Part shown: one piece after another, positions 1 to 12,609 of the stretch | Position numbering within the stretch: the first letter of the stretch is position 1 | How the letters are laid out: every line of letters starts with the position of its first letter | NCBI GenBank assembly: GCA_034008185.1 | Contig: CM067084.1 | Coordinates: 13,163,385-13,227,384 of the forward strand | Source: Gorsachius magnificus | Lineage: Eukaryota; Chordata; Aves; Pelecaniformes; Ardeidae | Direction of reading: 5' to 3' | DNA: 64,000 nucleotides | Made by a program: the position numbers and the translations under genes | Notes under the pieces: model-generated | The model's database searches: none | What the model saw: the letters and a program-made list of their open reading frames with translations, nothing else | Told to the model about the DNA's origin: nothing

Positions 1-744
1 CCTTTCAATCACTTCTCATCACTCATCATTAGTTGCTGGCTTCACTGCAAATTTCATCATCCATCCTGGATGATAAGCACACACTTCTGTGCTACCGGTA
101 TAAGATGCCAAAGCAGTGGTGATCTTTATTTTCTCAAACAAACAAAACCAAAAAAGCATCATAGCTGTCTTCTTTTTTGGTCATAAACCCTTTCACTCAA
201 TCCCCTGCAGTTTTTCTTGCACATTCATTTATGCTAAATCGAACAGTCCAAGTTCCTTTGCTAAGCTTTACTCAACTGATTACGAAGAAAACCACAGACA
301 TCGCAAAATACTTCAGCACAAATCTAAACCTAAAGACAAACTTCAGGTCTAATAAAAACATGCAACTATACTTCATCAAATATATGTCCTTTACTCTTCT
401 ACATTTTCTTCATAATGTTTTGGGGTGGAGGGAAATGCCCCAGGCTTCCATCTCCAAGGATGAAAAGGTAAACTGGTTTGATTACTTTCAATAATTATTT
501 AGGGCCATGGCCTCAAATGAAGCAAAGAACTCCTACTTGCTTCTATTCCCAGACCTATTCACTCTTACACCAACAAGCTGATTCAGGTTTGTCCAGAAAG
601 ATGCTACTTTTTCTGTTAGAATCAATTCTAATTTAAGTTTGAAAAATGAACTTTAATATAGAGACTTGGAGAGCAGATAAAGATATTTGCCACTTCAGTC
701 ACATGTGATTAGAACCGTTCAAATTGCGTACAGCCAATTCATTC
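1..744. other. Unique non-coding DNA, no gene seen
   Basis: AT-rich unique sequence ahead of the first LTR. Two overlapping short open frames (78 and 105 codons near 116-494) have no recognisable domain and read the same DNA in different frames, so I treat both as chance. No repeat family was recognised. Confidence 0.55.
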
Positions 745-749
745 TCTTG
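745..749. repeat. Target-site duplication, left copy (TCTTG)
   Basis: TCTTG immediately precedes the LTR and is matched exactly by TCTTG at 1259-1263 immediately after it. Five bases is the size expected for ERVL-like and several other retroviral integrases. Confidence 0.8.
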
Positions 750-1258
750 TACCCTGGTTTTGTCTGGGACAGAGTTAATTTCTTCCTAGTAGGTGGCATA
801 GTGCTGTGTTTTGGATTTAGCATAAGAAGAATGTTGATAACACATGGATGTTTTAGATGTTGCTGAGCAGTGCTTACACTGATCGAGGACTTTTCAGCTT
901 CCCACGCTCTACCGACTGAGAAGGCTGGAGATGCAGAAGAAGCTGGGAGGGGACACAGCCAGGACAGCTGACCCCAACTGGCCAAAGGGCTGTTCCGTAC
1001 CATATGACATCATGCTCAGTATATAAACGAGGGGAAAGCTGGCCAGGGTTCCACTTCTCAGGGCCTGGCTGGCATCGGTCAGCAGGTGGTAAGCAATTGC
1101 ATCGTGCACCACTTGCTCTGTATATTCTTTTGTTATTATTATTATTACTATCTTATTTCTCACTTTTACTCTTCCGATTCTCTCCTGCATCCCACTGTGG
1201 GGAGAGTGAGCAAGCGGCTGTGTGGTGTTTAGCTGCTGGCTGGGGTTAAACCACAACA
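750..1258 (+). mobile_element. Solo LTR of an avian endogenous retrovirus (ERVL-like)
   Basis: A 509-bp LTR recognised from a widespread avian type: a 5' part with CTGGTTTTGTCTGGGACAGA, a middle with GGACAGCTGACC and GGCCAAAGGG, a TATA box, a (TTA)n stretch at 1133-1147, and a 3' end of GGTTAAACCACAACA. Flanking 5-bp direct repeats TCTTG at 745-749 and 1259-1263 fit a retroviral target duplication and set both ends. The 5' terminus reads TA instead of the canonical TG, probably a point mutation, while the 3' terminus keeps CA. No gag, pol or second LTR lies nearby, so this is a solo LTR left by recombination. The short open frames inside it (minus 719-1003 and 909-1259, plus 1004-1249) are not genes. 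The family resemblance is from memory; the termini and duplication are seen directly. Confidence 0.9.
1022..1027 (+). promoter_or_regulatory. TATA box of the 750-1258 LTR, with a decayed CRE-like site
   Basis: TATAAA within CAGTATATAAACGAGG, placed past the middle of the LTR as expected for the U3/R boundary. TGACATCA at 1005-1012 just upstream differs from the cyclic-AMP response element TGACGTCA by one G-to-A change at a CpG, so it may be a deaminated CRE. Whether this promoter is active cannot be told from sequence. Confidence 0.7.
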
Positions 1259-1263
1259 TCTTG
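1259..1263. repeat. Target-site duplication, right copy (TCTTG)
   Basis: Exact partner of 745-749, starting right after the terminal CA of the LTR. Confidence 0.8.
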
Positions 1264-4200
1264 ACTTCCGCTCCATTTCACTAATCTTCTCTAAGCATGC
1301 CATACCATGCAAAGAAAAGACCATCATGGGGTCCTAGTTGCTAAGCTAAAATCAGAATGATATAACAAATATTTAAATACATCTTAATTTTATAATCCCT
1401 TACCTTTATGTCAGTTATGTCCCTACAGATGGTTTCTTCACAGCCCTCAACTTCCATAATCCCTTTTTCCTCATATATAAATCCTTCCACTCTGTTTGTC
1501 ATGTAGATGCTCTAGGACACATGCTCTACAATTTTAGTACATCTTTCTTCAAAATAGAGTGAGCTAAGTTGGGCAATAAATGTCAGATGAAGACAAAATG
1601 AGTTCTGCAAAGTGACAGCATAACACTCCTAGACTTACAACCCGCTTTATGCAAGCCAGCATCTTATTAAACTTTATTACTGCTGCTCACTGGTCAAGGA
1701 ATTTAAATAACGTGTGTATTAATACACCTCAATCAATTTCTTCTTAGGCATGTATGAACATGTTTGAAATTCTGGGAATTGAAGCCACAGATCACCCGTC
1801 ACATTTTCCCTTTAAGAGCTGGCTGCATCATCATACACCCATACAACGCGACAACAAAAGACGCGCCTTTGTATGGCTACAGAACTATTTCAAACAACAA
1901 CAAAAGGAGCACAGTTAACTACTGATTGATTCCCCTCTGCTACGTATAATTGTTCCCTCTCCTTACCAGCTTGCCTCAGTGAAAAAGCTGCTTATTTTAT
2001 GCTTTTGAACGTGTTTTCAGAAGGGTAAGGAAAGGACAACTTTGGGAAATTACAAGATCTTTGTTCTGCATGACAGAATTATGACAGAGAGTGAATTTGC
2101 ATAAAGTTCACTTTCCTTCAGAGAAATTTAATTTCTCTGCAGAGGTTTATACGCCTTAGGAATTCAGAGACTGGATTTGTTTGGCTTTGTGCAACACTCA
2201 CCATCTGGCTTCTTGTGTCCCTTCCATAGAAAAGTTTACTTTCCTGTCAATTCTGTGTATTTGAGATGTTTTTAATCTTTCTTTTGAGATCTTAGAAATG
2301 GCTCCACAGAGTCTGGCACATAGCGGCATTTAGAGAACTTTGCTGGGTGAAAATTAGTCATTTATTGTGCTGTGTGCCAGCTGTACTTTTGCCTGTTGTG
2401 CCTGTTTTCCTAACTGCAGAGAGGACATTGAATAAAAGAACACAAGCCTGAAAAAGCCCTCTGTTCTTCATACACTGCAGACTGCGAGTGCGCTTGGAGA
2501 CCCACCAGGATCTTGCACTTGCTTGCTTTCCACTATCTATTGAAGGGACAAGGTGAGCCTTCAATACACAGAGTTGCAATTTTGCCTGTATATCTACAAA
2601 CACCAAAAAAAAAATCCCCAAATTTAAGATGTTTAAGATGTCTGCCTCCCTATGATGGCAACTACTTATCCAGCTTGTAGTCTATCCCACCATAGTGGTG
2701 AGGAAATACTCCTCCCCCATCTGGCTGTTCATTCACTCCTGAAATCCGCACACCGAAAACCACAGCTTCCACGCATCTGGGGGCATTTTCTGTTCTGTTT
2801 TTCTAATTAAATCTCTCTTCCCACTTGCTCATCCCTTCCTTGCACACCCTCCCTGTTACCAATCTTATTCATCACTTCCTCCAAGTCCCTTCAAAACAGG
2901 AACAACTTTTCCCTTTATTTCACTCCGAAAATAAAGCAGGAAGAGGAGAGGAAAAGGAAGAAAAATGATGAAATGTGAAAAAACAGAGGAGATTGTTATG
3001 AATACATCCATCTAAGGGCAACAAAGAGGTAGAGGCAAAGCTGGCAGCAGAAGAGCAAGGAAGTCAATGTGGCAGCACTATTGGTAGGAAAAGGAACGGG
3101 CAGCACTGCCGGCTGGGGCAGAGGTCCGTATCCATGTGCTGCATTCGACAGACACAGGTCTCAGTTTTCCTTCACTGCCTTGAAAAATTGTCCTTTCTTT
3201 TCCACTGACAAATGAAAAACATCTTCATGAAAAAGCAGAGATCCTGTGAAACACTGACACTACGCACTGTTCTCGGAGTACCTGGCTGCGTAACTTGGGA
3301 GGAGCATTATCTTTACTTGCAGATAGCTCTGCAGGCTCTCCATGTGCAGCCATCCCACAGGGGAGGGTGGCGGCAGGAGACAAAGCCCTGGCAGAGTCAC
3401 GCATCCGACAGAAATCCCTAAACAAGTTGTTTAACAGACCTGGAGAAGTAGACAACCTGCTTAAGGCTCCTGATCCCAAGTGACTCAAGTCTGTTGGCCG
3501 TATATGCCTCTACAAGCATTTGTGTATGAAACTCCCCCTTTGCGTGGGCAGAAATAAAAGGTTGGCAAACACTGCTGGGGTAGCGGCCTCTGACTCACGC
3601 AGAGGTGCATCTGTGTGAAGCAGGTTACCACAGTATCTGAAGTCAGAAGCCGCACTTGTTTATTTGTTTACCAACAGACCTTAAGTTGGAGCTCATCCTC
3701 ATCTCCATGCAAACACGAGCTGCCGCGGTGGCGTGAGTCAGCACTGAGAATCCTCCCCCAGCATGTCTGCATGGCGCTCCATGTTCTCCGACCCCATTCC
3801 AGTCTTCACTATAGGACTTTTTTTTTCCTCCATAAGCACAGTGAGACAAATGAGATGCAACAAAAATAAGGGACATTTGACATCCACTCTTATATGTAGT
3901 CTAACCCCATACAGCCTGGGACACTGACACAGGATCAGGCTGAGCCACATAAGGTCCCAATGTTCATATTACAAACCAGACAGCAAGCTACCATCAAATA
4001 AAACATTGAAAAGTAGTCAAGAAATACACAGTACAATACCCTACACATAGCATAAAAAATTCTGGGTGCAAAGAGGGGCTTAAACTCGCAGGGCTTTGCA
4101 CCCATCCACGTAACCTCAGTTGTGTCAGCAGATGCTGATTTGGCAGCCAGCAGTTACCACCCGAGGAGGGCTCTGCCCCAAGACCCCAAAGCCAGCAAAT

Positions 4201-6360
4201 TTCTCGGGTGTCCCCGAGAGAGCCTATGTGAGTGTTACCTGTAATGCACTTGTATCTCTCCTGGTGTTTTCTCTGTGTCAGCTCTTCCAAGCCAATTCAC
4301 AAATTTAAGAATAATTCAGCAAATAACCTATCTGGGGAAAGAATATTGCAGGGGTTAGCTTGGCAAAGCAGAAAATACGGACATTGATGACCAGTGCAGA
4401 GGAAGTTCCCAGGAAAAAAAAACAACCAGTAGTCAGTGACTTTCAGAGAGAAGTCTGCAGAGGTTGAAGAGAAGTGTTCAAAGCAAGACATTTGGCAGCC
4501 TACCCCGATGCCACTCCTTCATTTTAACAACATGACGACACCAATTTTTTAGGTAAAGGCTTGCTTTCCGAATGAGTTCTTAAGTTTTTTCCACAAGTTC
4601 CTGAACAGTCACCAGTACTGCCTCCACTGCAGCAAGGCACCCCAGAAGGCACAACACAAGTGACATGGTCTAGACAGCATGGGTTACAAAAACGTGGAGC
4701 CTTTCAAGCTTCAGCGACAACACAAACTATTTCAACGCTAGTGACTAATTTTGTACTTGTTTTATAGAAATTTTATGTTCGCATTTATCACCTGCAAACC
4801 ACACGCTTTCTTTGCTCAAAACACCGTATTGTCATTATTATTCCATAGCTATTTTCACAGGGTTAAACACACCTAATGGGACATTAAACTAATCATCAGA
4901 AGCACTTAGGAATATGAATATTCATAGCAAAATCTGCTGCATACCCCAAATTCGGACCATTTCCATCACAGAGATAAGTTATCAGGAAGCCAGTCAAAAT
5001 ACAGGTTTCCCTACACGTAGGATCCTTCTCATGCAAGTAAGTTCCACAAGCTTGGAAGATAAAGTGTCCCTTCTACATGTACAGTACACAGAAGGAATCT
5101 CCTTACTCACATGTATGCCAAAGCCCCATACCAATACAGAGATATATCTATATTCTAAGAAAAAATATACACAGTAAAAGAAAAGTTATGCTGACAGTGT
5201 AAAGTCCTCCTATCCTCCTTGCAGTACCTTTGGCCATCTGACTCGCTTCCAACGCAGTGGTGTGAGTGTCCCTTCGATAAGCGTTGCATGACTACGTCCT
5301 TTATCTTTCTACCAAAACCTCTGGCGTCTGGGCAAGAACACAGTATTTGTTCTCACTGGTCTCCAGTCCCAAAAGCATTTCTACCTGAGCCAGTTTAATG
5401 ATCTAGGTATCGCAAGAGTTCTCTGCTGTTCCCTGTGTACCGTTTCATGAATATCCCTAATATGGTTTTCATCCCCTTCTTCGCCTTGCTAGTAAGGAGG
5501 AAGGGAAATCAAGGCACTCAAATTTCTCTCTCAGTGACAGTACTCTGTACTGTTCTGGCAACTGCCCAACCATGAACAAAGTATTTGTGTTAAATAGCAT
5601 AGATAAATTAAGCACCCTAAGGTAAGACCTGCCATTTTCACCAGCAGATGGAGCAGAGAGCTCCTACATCTAGAAATGCAGGACACACATTTCTGGCTTT
5701 GTTCCCTGCTCACGAGTTTTCCAATTTTCCTACCTGCTTTTTGTAAAGTCTGCTAGATGAAAAAGACACTGCAAGAAGTGACTGATTTATCCTTATGGAA
5801 GAGAAGCGTGAGTTGCCTTTTGGCTCCAACTGCACTGCCTGGGGTCTTGCAGATTCCAGGTCCAGGAGGCTATGTCTTCTCCAGGCCCATCAGCCACCAA
5901 GCCCCTTCTGAAGTCTGCACAAACATTAAGTTTTAGAATAAACTTATGATTCATATGCTGGGCTGTATGTCATTTATGTTCCTCTCACTCTTCCAAATTC
6001 AAAGCAGCTCCCAATATAGTACGTGCCGTGTTCAAGCATAGAGAGTAGAATTCATGCACGTTTTCCTGCTCCTCTGCTGTCTCAGAGGGGATTTAATCAC
6101 CATGTGTAGGCAGCAGTGATCTTCGAGAGCTCCGGTAGCAGTTTGTTGCAAGAAAGGATATAGCCAAACTTCACCTTAACCTTGTCTTTCTCCAAATATA
6201 AAACTATTCCATGAAAACTCCTTTCAAGAATACCAACTTTAAACAGTATTACATTCATATATGCAGGAGTATATATACACGCATACACATCTAAAATCAT
6301 ACATGCCGTATATGTGACATATTACACATATGACGTACAGACAGCGCTTAAGCCACCTCT
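1264..6360. other. Unique non-coding DNA, no gene seen
   Basis: No repeat family or coding exon recognised. A purine-rich run lies near 2930-2970 (AAGCAGGAAGAGGAGAGG and what follows). Open frames are all under about 100 codons, overlap each other on opposite strands (for example 3225-3488 minus with 3212-3421 plus), and show no domain. Splice-site-like motifs occur but nothing flanks a credible exon. Confidence 0.5.
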
Positions 6361-6366
6361 GGAGCT

Positions 6367-6410
6367 GGGGTTTTTTTGGGTTTTTTTTTTTGTTTTGTTT
6401 TGTTTTTTTT
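6367..6410 (+). repeat. G/T-only low-complexity tract
   Basis: Forty-four bases with no A or C, mostly T runs broken by G. It sits between inverted hexamers GGAGCT (6361-6366) and AGCTCC (6415-6420). It probably arose by slippage or from an old A-rich tail on the opposite strand. It is the same kind of strand-asymmetric tract as 45449-45556 and 55315-55357. Confidence 0.85.
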
Positions 6411-6420
6411 AAAAAGCTCC

Positions 6421-8327
6421 TTTGTGCAAGGTCTTTTAGTTCTGCATTCAAAGACCACAAAAGCCAGCAGGGAGGGCGAGGTTCCGGGGACTCCCTTGGC
6501 AATGGCTGTTAGCTGTAGCAGATAAGCACCTGCCCACAGATATAATTGCCAGTGGAACCAGCCAGGTGCCCAGCACCTTTGAAAAACACATGTTTAAATA
6601 GGAGCTAGGGCAGTAATTCACAACACCCTACTTTAGGTACTTAATTTCTGTTTCCAAGTTTGACAGCTTTTCTTCCCATGTTATACTGAATAGAAACAGC
6701 TCCTAAATAGGAAGGTTTAGACATTAGAAATGTTTAAAATTACATGGTGTGAATACGCCCCCTTCTTTCCATCTTCCAGCTCTCCCCTCCTCCCAGAAAG
6801 TGTAACTTGAAGTTCCTATTAAAAACACAGAGTCAAGATGGATGCATTTCATAGATAGACATAGAACTGCTATATGTATATGTGGGTACACACTTATATC
6901 AGGCAGGGAGAGAGTTGTCTCTAATTCACCCCTGCTTTGTTTAGTCTTGGGCACCAAAGCAAGAGATAAAATTACCCTGGCAGCCCCCAGGTACCATTGA
7001 TCAGAGAAGTGTAAAGTATATCCCCACTGCGCTGAGCGATTTCTGCATTTTTTGATGCCTCTTCAGTCTGTTCTCTCATACATGTCAAGCAAGGAGAATA
7101 TAAACATCAACAAGTTCCTGCAAATTACCCGCTCCTTTTTCACTTAATCCTGTTGTGGGTTTGTGAGCTTCAAATAGTTGCAAAAAGACAGTGGTGCTTT
7201 TGTGGGGAGGAGTTACTATTAGGCAGACCTACGTTTCTCTGACAAGGTCCTTGTTTGACTTCTGCTCTCAGGACAGGCTCTGACAACACCTGGGACACAC
7301 AGAGGGATACTTCACATTTAAATTCTGAGGAGAATCAGCACCAGCCTAGCATCAGATATCACAGCTCGTTGGTATAATCCAATTGCAACTTCATTTTCTT
7401 GTAGTGATGTTAAACCTTACGCAAATCAGCAAAATTACTTGATAGATATTTCTTACCTTTTCCCCCCCCCAAACAGTTCCTTCTCCCCTATATGTCTTCA
7501 TGGAAAAATCCTACAGAAAATAAGATCTGTTGCCCTTCTTCTGCCACTTGGCTGAATCTAACTGAAAACTGTATTCCCCTTAGAAAAAAAAAAATCTGTA
7601 GAATTGCTTTCAGCGAAGACAGTGCAGGTTGTTGTTTCCTTTAGATTTTTAGACCTGGGTTTATGGAATAACAGTATATTTCTGTTTAAATAATACCGAT
7701 TTTGTCTTTATTAAACTCATGGAGATGTGGCTCTGAACTTTTGTGTGTTCATTTCTTTAACTTAATAGTCATGAAAATACACCTGTCACTCTATTTTCCT
7801 GCAAAAGCTAGGCAGTAAAACAGTTCAGGTGCATATCCCTGAACTGAAGATAACATGCTTGAGTAGGCACTTCTGTTCCTCCACCCCAATTTTGCCTGTG
7901 CCAAAAGCAACCAACATCAAACCCTCCTGGGGGCTGAGACACATGTCCATGGGACCTGGACTGCAGTGAGCTCAGACAGCTATTCTGTGCACCAGAGCGC
8001 TATATTCTGCTCAGCAACTGAAATGGCATCTTGGGGACAACTGAATCAACTGACTAACGAGTCAACTACTGAAATGGGAGCAAAAATGTGGAAAAAAACC
8101 CACCCAAAACAGCACCCTACACTGTTTAAATGAATCCTTTCATTTTTTCAAACTAGATTCCCAAGCTTCTGAGGTTAGATTCACCAACACAGAATGAAAC
8201 AAGTCTCCGGGGCCAACGGCTTTACTTCCCCTGTTCAGCCAGTCCCCTCACTGCTAACTCCAGCCAGAGATCCAACACTCAAAAGAGAAGTGAGAAAAAG
8301 TTACCCTCTCATCGCCAGATATCCATG
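6421..8327. other. Unique non-coding DNA, no gene seen
   Basis: No repeat or exon recognised. It contains short homopolymers (C9 near 7464, A11 near 7585). The open frame at 6724-6957 on the minus strand shows no domain. Confidence 0.5.
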
Positions 8328-8386
8328 CAGTTGGATTCAACGATCATTGCAGGTCCTTTCCAACTGGAACTATCCTATTCTATATC
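8328..8386 (+). mobile_element. CR1: CR1 LINE 3' tail fragment
   Basis: About 60 bp reading GTTGGATTCAACGATCATTG, then AGGTCCTTTCCAACTGGAAC, then TATCCTATTCTAT. This is the typical 3' end of an avian CR1 (TTGGAC...GATCATTG...GGTCC.TTCCAACT, then ATTCTAT repeats) in the plus orientation. It is a different 3'-end variant from the copies at 9763, 24094 and 49747, which carry GGTTGGA...CCTT.AAGGTCTTTTCCAACC. Upstream sequence is not recognisably CR1, so the copy is severely 5'-truncated, as most CR1 copies are. Confidence 0.75.
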
Positions 8387-9762
8387 TGGATTTCCAGCTA
8401 AAATAACATTTTCTTTATAGACTACAGACCTTGGAAGAACAATAATGTGAATTGCAATTGTCCACAAACCTTACCATACGTTCCAGCACAACCACGGGCA
8501 ACAAATAACTAGCCAAGTATGATTTAAAATCTTGGAGCTATCTAAATTCCCAAACAGAGTTTGACAAATGAGTCCATGAACAGAGAACATAAATGCCAAT
8601 GGCTGGGCACTCCAAATGTCTCCTCCTCATTTCTTTGAGCTGTGCAATTAAGGCAGACTAGCACAGTCCTTTAATGCCTCTAGCAGTATGCAATGACATT
8701 TTAAATTGAGTAACACCTTTCTATCCATCTGTTCGTTACACAGGTGAGTCCTACAGCAATTGTGCTAACTTCACAAATGCCTAGAAAGCTCCCAGCTTAC
8801 AGAGAGATTTTTGTCTTCAACTAACCTTCATCAGTATAGGCTTTAGGGATAGGCATGCTACTTTCATGTAAGCTTACCTCTCCATCTTAATTAAAAGGAA
8901 GGGAGAGAGAACTGGGCATTGCTCGTTCCCCGAGGGGCTCTGGGGGTTAGTCCTCACCCATCTGTAGCTCAGAGACCTCTGGTAGAGCTGATGGTTTTCT
9001 TAAAGCAGCAGATAGAGCAGAGAAGTCAAGAAAGGAGAATTTGACTGCAAGCACCTCTTTACTTGAACCTTGATATTTTAAACAATGCCTGTTATTAAAT
9101 CTCCAAACACATGCTTATTCTATAAGCAGAGCAATTATCTTTGATCTTTATATGCAGCCACATGGGAAAAACAAAAAAAATAAAAAAATAAAGGAACCGT
9201 ATCTTTTTTCCTGCTTTATCTATGAAACACAATGCAACAATGAGTGATGCTTTAGTCTGTTGATAAAAAAAAAACATGAAAAACCTAAAGAAAATTTACT
9301 TTAAAGGATACTATTTCATTTTTTAAAAAGCTTTTTTTTTCCTGAAGAACAGTAATGCTAAATGCTGCCATAAAGTCTTCTTGAGGATTCTTCAAGAACC
9401 TCAAATGTTTCCTAATAGTTAGGTTTGTACTTAAAAACCTGTAAGAAGCAGCAACACCATGTCATTGCAGTGTCCTCCAAGATACATGATTTGTTTCAGA
9501 ATTAGTATAGAAACAGAAGTGCTTGATGGAACAGAGCTAAACTCCAGTACGCCACACCTACCTTACCCACTTAGGATACAAACCTATCCACCGACTGTGC
9601 AAACAAATTATTGTTATATTTAAGATTTTGTAACAGAATAAATATAAGCATTCTTTGTAAACATATGGTATATTCCACAGGTGGGAAAACAGTGTGACAA
9701 ACTCACCAGAAGATACTACATATGTAAATTCTTTCAGATACAAAATCTTTTTGATTCTTACA
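8387..9762. other. Unique non-coding DNA, no gene seen
   Basis: AT-rich, with an A-rich stretch at about 9172-9198. No exon or repeat recognised. The minus-strand open frame at 9095-9277 is low in complexity and without domains. Confidence 0.5.
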
Positions 9763-10187
9763 AGAAGGGCAATGAAGATCATGAAGGCTCTAGAGCACAA
9801 GTCTTCTGAGGAGCAGTTGAGGGAACCGGGGTTGTTCAGCCTGGAGAAAAGGACTCTACAACTGCCTGAAAGAAGGGTGTAGTAAGGCGGGCGTCAGTCT
9901 CTTCTCCCAAGCAACAAATAATAGAACAAGAGGAAACTGCCTCAAGCTGTGCCAGGACAGGTTTAGGTTGGACATTAGGAAAAGTTTCTTCACTGAAAGG
10001 GTTTTCAAGCATTGGAACAGGCTGCCCAGGGAAGTGATTGAGTCCCCATCCCTGGAGGTATTTAAAAGCCGGGCAGACGAGGTGCTTAGGGACATGGTTT
10101 AGTGGTGGGATGGCAGGGTTAGGTTAATGGTTGGACTTGATGCCCTTAAAGGTCTTTTCCAACCTAAAAGATTCTATGGTTCCATGA
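9763..10187 (+). mobile_element. CR1: 5'-truncated CR1 LINE with internal deletion
   Basis: Plus-strand CR1 3' end. From about 9781 it encodes the ORF2 C-terminal motif [20 protein letters not shown]. Later pieces [15 protein letters not shown] and [17 protein letters not shown] lead to the ORF2 stop near 10102, then a short 3' UTR (GATGCCCTTAAAGGTC, TTTTCCAACC) and one and a half decayed octamers ATTCTATG and GTTCCATG. Compared with the copy at 24094-24697, the stretch between GAGAAAAGGA and CTCTACAACTGCCTG near 9855 is missing some two dozen bases. This deletion shifts the frame, so the first reading frame stops at 9882. The element cannot encode protein. The 5' end is approximate. Confidence 0.93.
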
Positions 10188-12609
10188 TTACTCTTATTTC
10201 TAAGGTCTACAGGATTCCACATTCAATAAATGAACTTTCAAAACCAGCTACAGTCACACCACAAAGTTCTTCTAAAAAGGCTTTTAAAATCTGCTGGTGG
10301 TGCATGATTGTTAACAAAGGCTTGTTATCTTTATTTACTGTATGCAGTATTACCGTGCAGACCACAGGGTCTGCCATGCCACCTGCCTACTCTGGGAAGC
10401 AGAATGAAGACATAGGATTCAGGTGCGAAGGTTCATCCCATGAGGGAAATTATTCCCTTTATATCTGTGGCCAAGTTAAAGGAATGGCCACCTGTACTGG
10501 AAGGCCATACACTTATTTCACAGTAGCACAGGCTACAGTACCACAGGCTGTACTTCAAGCGCAGCTGAAATCTGTGGCCAACTCAATTTAAAATGAAAGG
10601 CAACTCATGCAAACTCAAACTTTTGTACTAGCAACTGCATTTCTTAATCCAAGTTCCAATTCTGTTGGACTTGTGCCTCCAAGGAATGGACTCACTACTG
10701 AATTCGCCACAATTTCTCTCCTAATTGCAACCCATTTTGGTGTCACAGTCTCAGGTCTGAACTAATCTGGATAAAGAAGCAGCTCAGCTTCCCTATGGGA
10801 GAAAAAAACCCAAAAACCAAAATACAAAAAAAACCCCCACACAAAAAAAATAAATACTTCATTTTATGTAAACTATTATCAGTTACTTCATCACTTGTTC
10901 AATGAGACACCATGGAAGCCACCAGTTTAGCAGAAATGGCTGCCATATGAAGCATAAAGGCATCTTTAGTACATAGAGGATAAAAAAACCCTTCTAGTTC
11001 TGCTGTCATTGCCTCTGAAACAAACTAGCAGATGGAAAGTGTAGAAATCTCTCCTTCGCTGAGCCAGTCACTGCTGCGCTATTGGAAGTCCTCTAATCAG
11101 ATTTTGTTCGTATTCTTTCCAGGACTGCTGAGTCGTGTCAGCAAAAAGTGTTCAGAAAATGCTAACATGCAGCATTTTGCGGTCAATTTGGTGTTATCAT
11201 TTGAACTACCTTTTGCAAACCATGTGCCTCCTTCCAGAATTCAGAAAAAAAAAAACCACCATAATCACTAACCTTGAAAATAAACTTGTTAAGTTTTAAA
11301 AACACCCAAGAACCTTGAGGCTGGAAACTGGCTAACAAGCTCTTAAATATTTTGACCATACGTATTCCTTGAGACAGGTAGAGACAGGCATCTGCTTTAT
11401 ATGTTAAGGAACAACAAAGAAAGCAAAAGCTGGACAGTCTGGCAGAGATGTACAGGAGTTGAGCACCTCACACAGGTGGACCAGGCAGGTTCCTCAGCAG
11501 CATCACATGGACACCTCAGCCACCAGCCCACACCAAATAATCAAATTTCCATAAGAAACTAAAGGGGGAGAAAATAAACATACAAGGGGAAGAGGCAGTT
11601 AGCTATTTAGGGTGTTTTGAACCCTGCCACATGAAGCAAAATAAAAGAGGCAAGAAAGTCCTGGGGGGTCTCTCTTTCCACCCTGGGTTCTTCGTGAACC
11701 CCATCATCAACCTTTTAAAGTGACGATCATTAAAAGACAAAATGCTGTAGGAGCAAAACTGTAGTAGCTAGTTAGAGATGATTATTTCCTTGACATGATA
11801 TAGAAATGCATACACCAAGATCCGTTGTTATTAAAAGGTGTGTTACATACTCATTTAGCGGGATTATAAATGCCAATGTCCTAATAATCCCCCATCTTAA
11901 TTTTATCTAAGAAATAGTTACCTAATCTCTATTGTTCTATTTTTCAGTTAGCTACACAAAAAAAAGCAGCACAATTTCTCTTTTCTACTTGATACAGAAA
12001 AATAAGAAAAATAATTTTTCCAATGTATAATGAAAAAAAAAATCCTAGTTTTCTCACATTTTCCAGTTATTATTTATTCTTATATTCTTCACAGATATGT
12101 TCTTCCTCTCTTGACACAATATGCTATTGATGTTGCATGCAGTTCACAACATCTGAAAGGTGCTGCGGGGTTTAAATGTTCTTACCAATATATGTTTTTG
12201 TGGCATCAGTCTCTAATCCTTGGAGTTTTTACGACCTCCAGAATAATACTTCTACAAGCAAAGGCATGCATTGTTATCTAAATCACAGCACTATCAATGA
12301 ACAAAAGGATATGCCACTTCTGCCACGAGGAAGACCTAAAAGCATTTCAGTAAATAAAGTCTCTCATTTTATTCAAACCAGAATAAGCCTTACAATAAAC
12401 AAAAGACAGGTTTCATTTACAAAAACAAGTTCCTCATACGTAACTTTCAGACTCTCTCAGATATGATGGTATAAATACACAGAGCCTGTGGGTTCCTTCC
12501 CCCTACTTTCCGCTGTTTCCTAGGCTGTTTACACTGTACAGGCTGGAGCACAGACTTTTCAGCTGCTACCTACATTTGAATGAAATACATAGCAGCAAGA
12601 ATTCCCAAA
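10188..12609. other. Unique non-coding DNA with A/C-rich tract, no gene seen
   Basis: No exon recognised. A 154-codon open frame (10127-10591 plus) begins inside the CR1 3' end and runs into unique DNA. Its first residues are translated CR1 tail and the rest has no domain, so I treat it as chance. An A/C-rich tract lies at 10802-10850. Confidence 0.5.
10802..10850 (+). repeat. A/C low-complexity tract
   Basis: Forty-nine bases of A and C interrupted by a single T at 10823, with runs A7, A5, A8, C5 and A8. It resembles the longer A/C-only tract at 45449-45556. Confidence 0.8.

Noticed and set aside
909..1259. 116-codon minus-strand frame
   Set aside because: It lies entirely inside the LTR, antisense to its promoter, with no retroviral motif.
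10127..10591. 154-codon open frame on the plus strand
   Set aside because: Its first residues are translated CR1 3' tail and the rest shows no domain or family resemblance.
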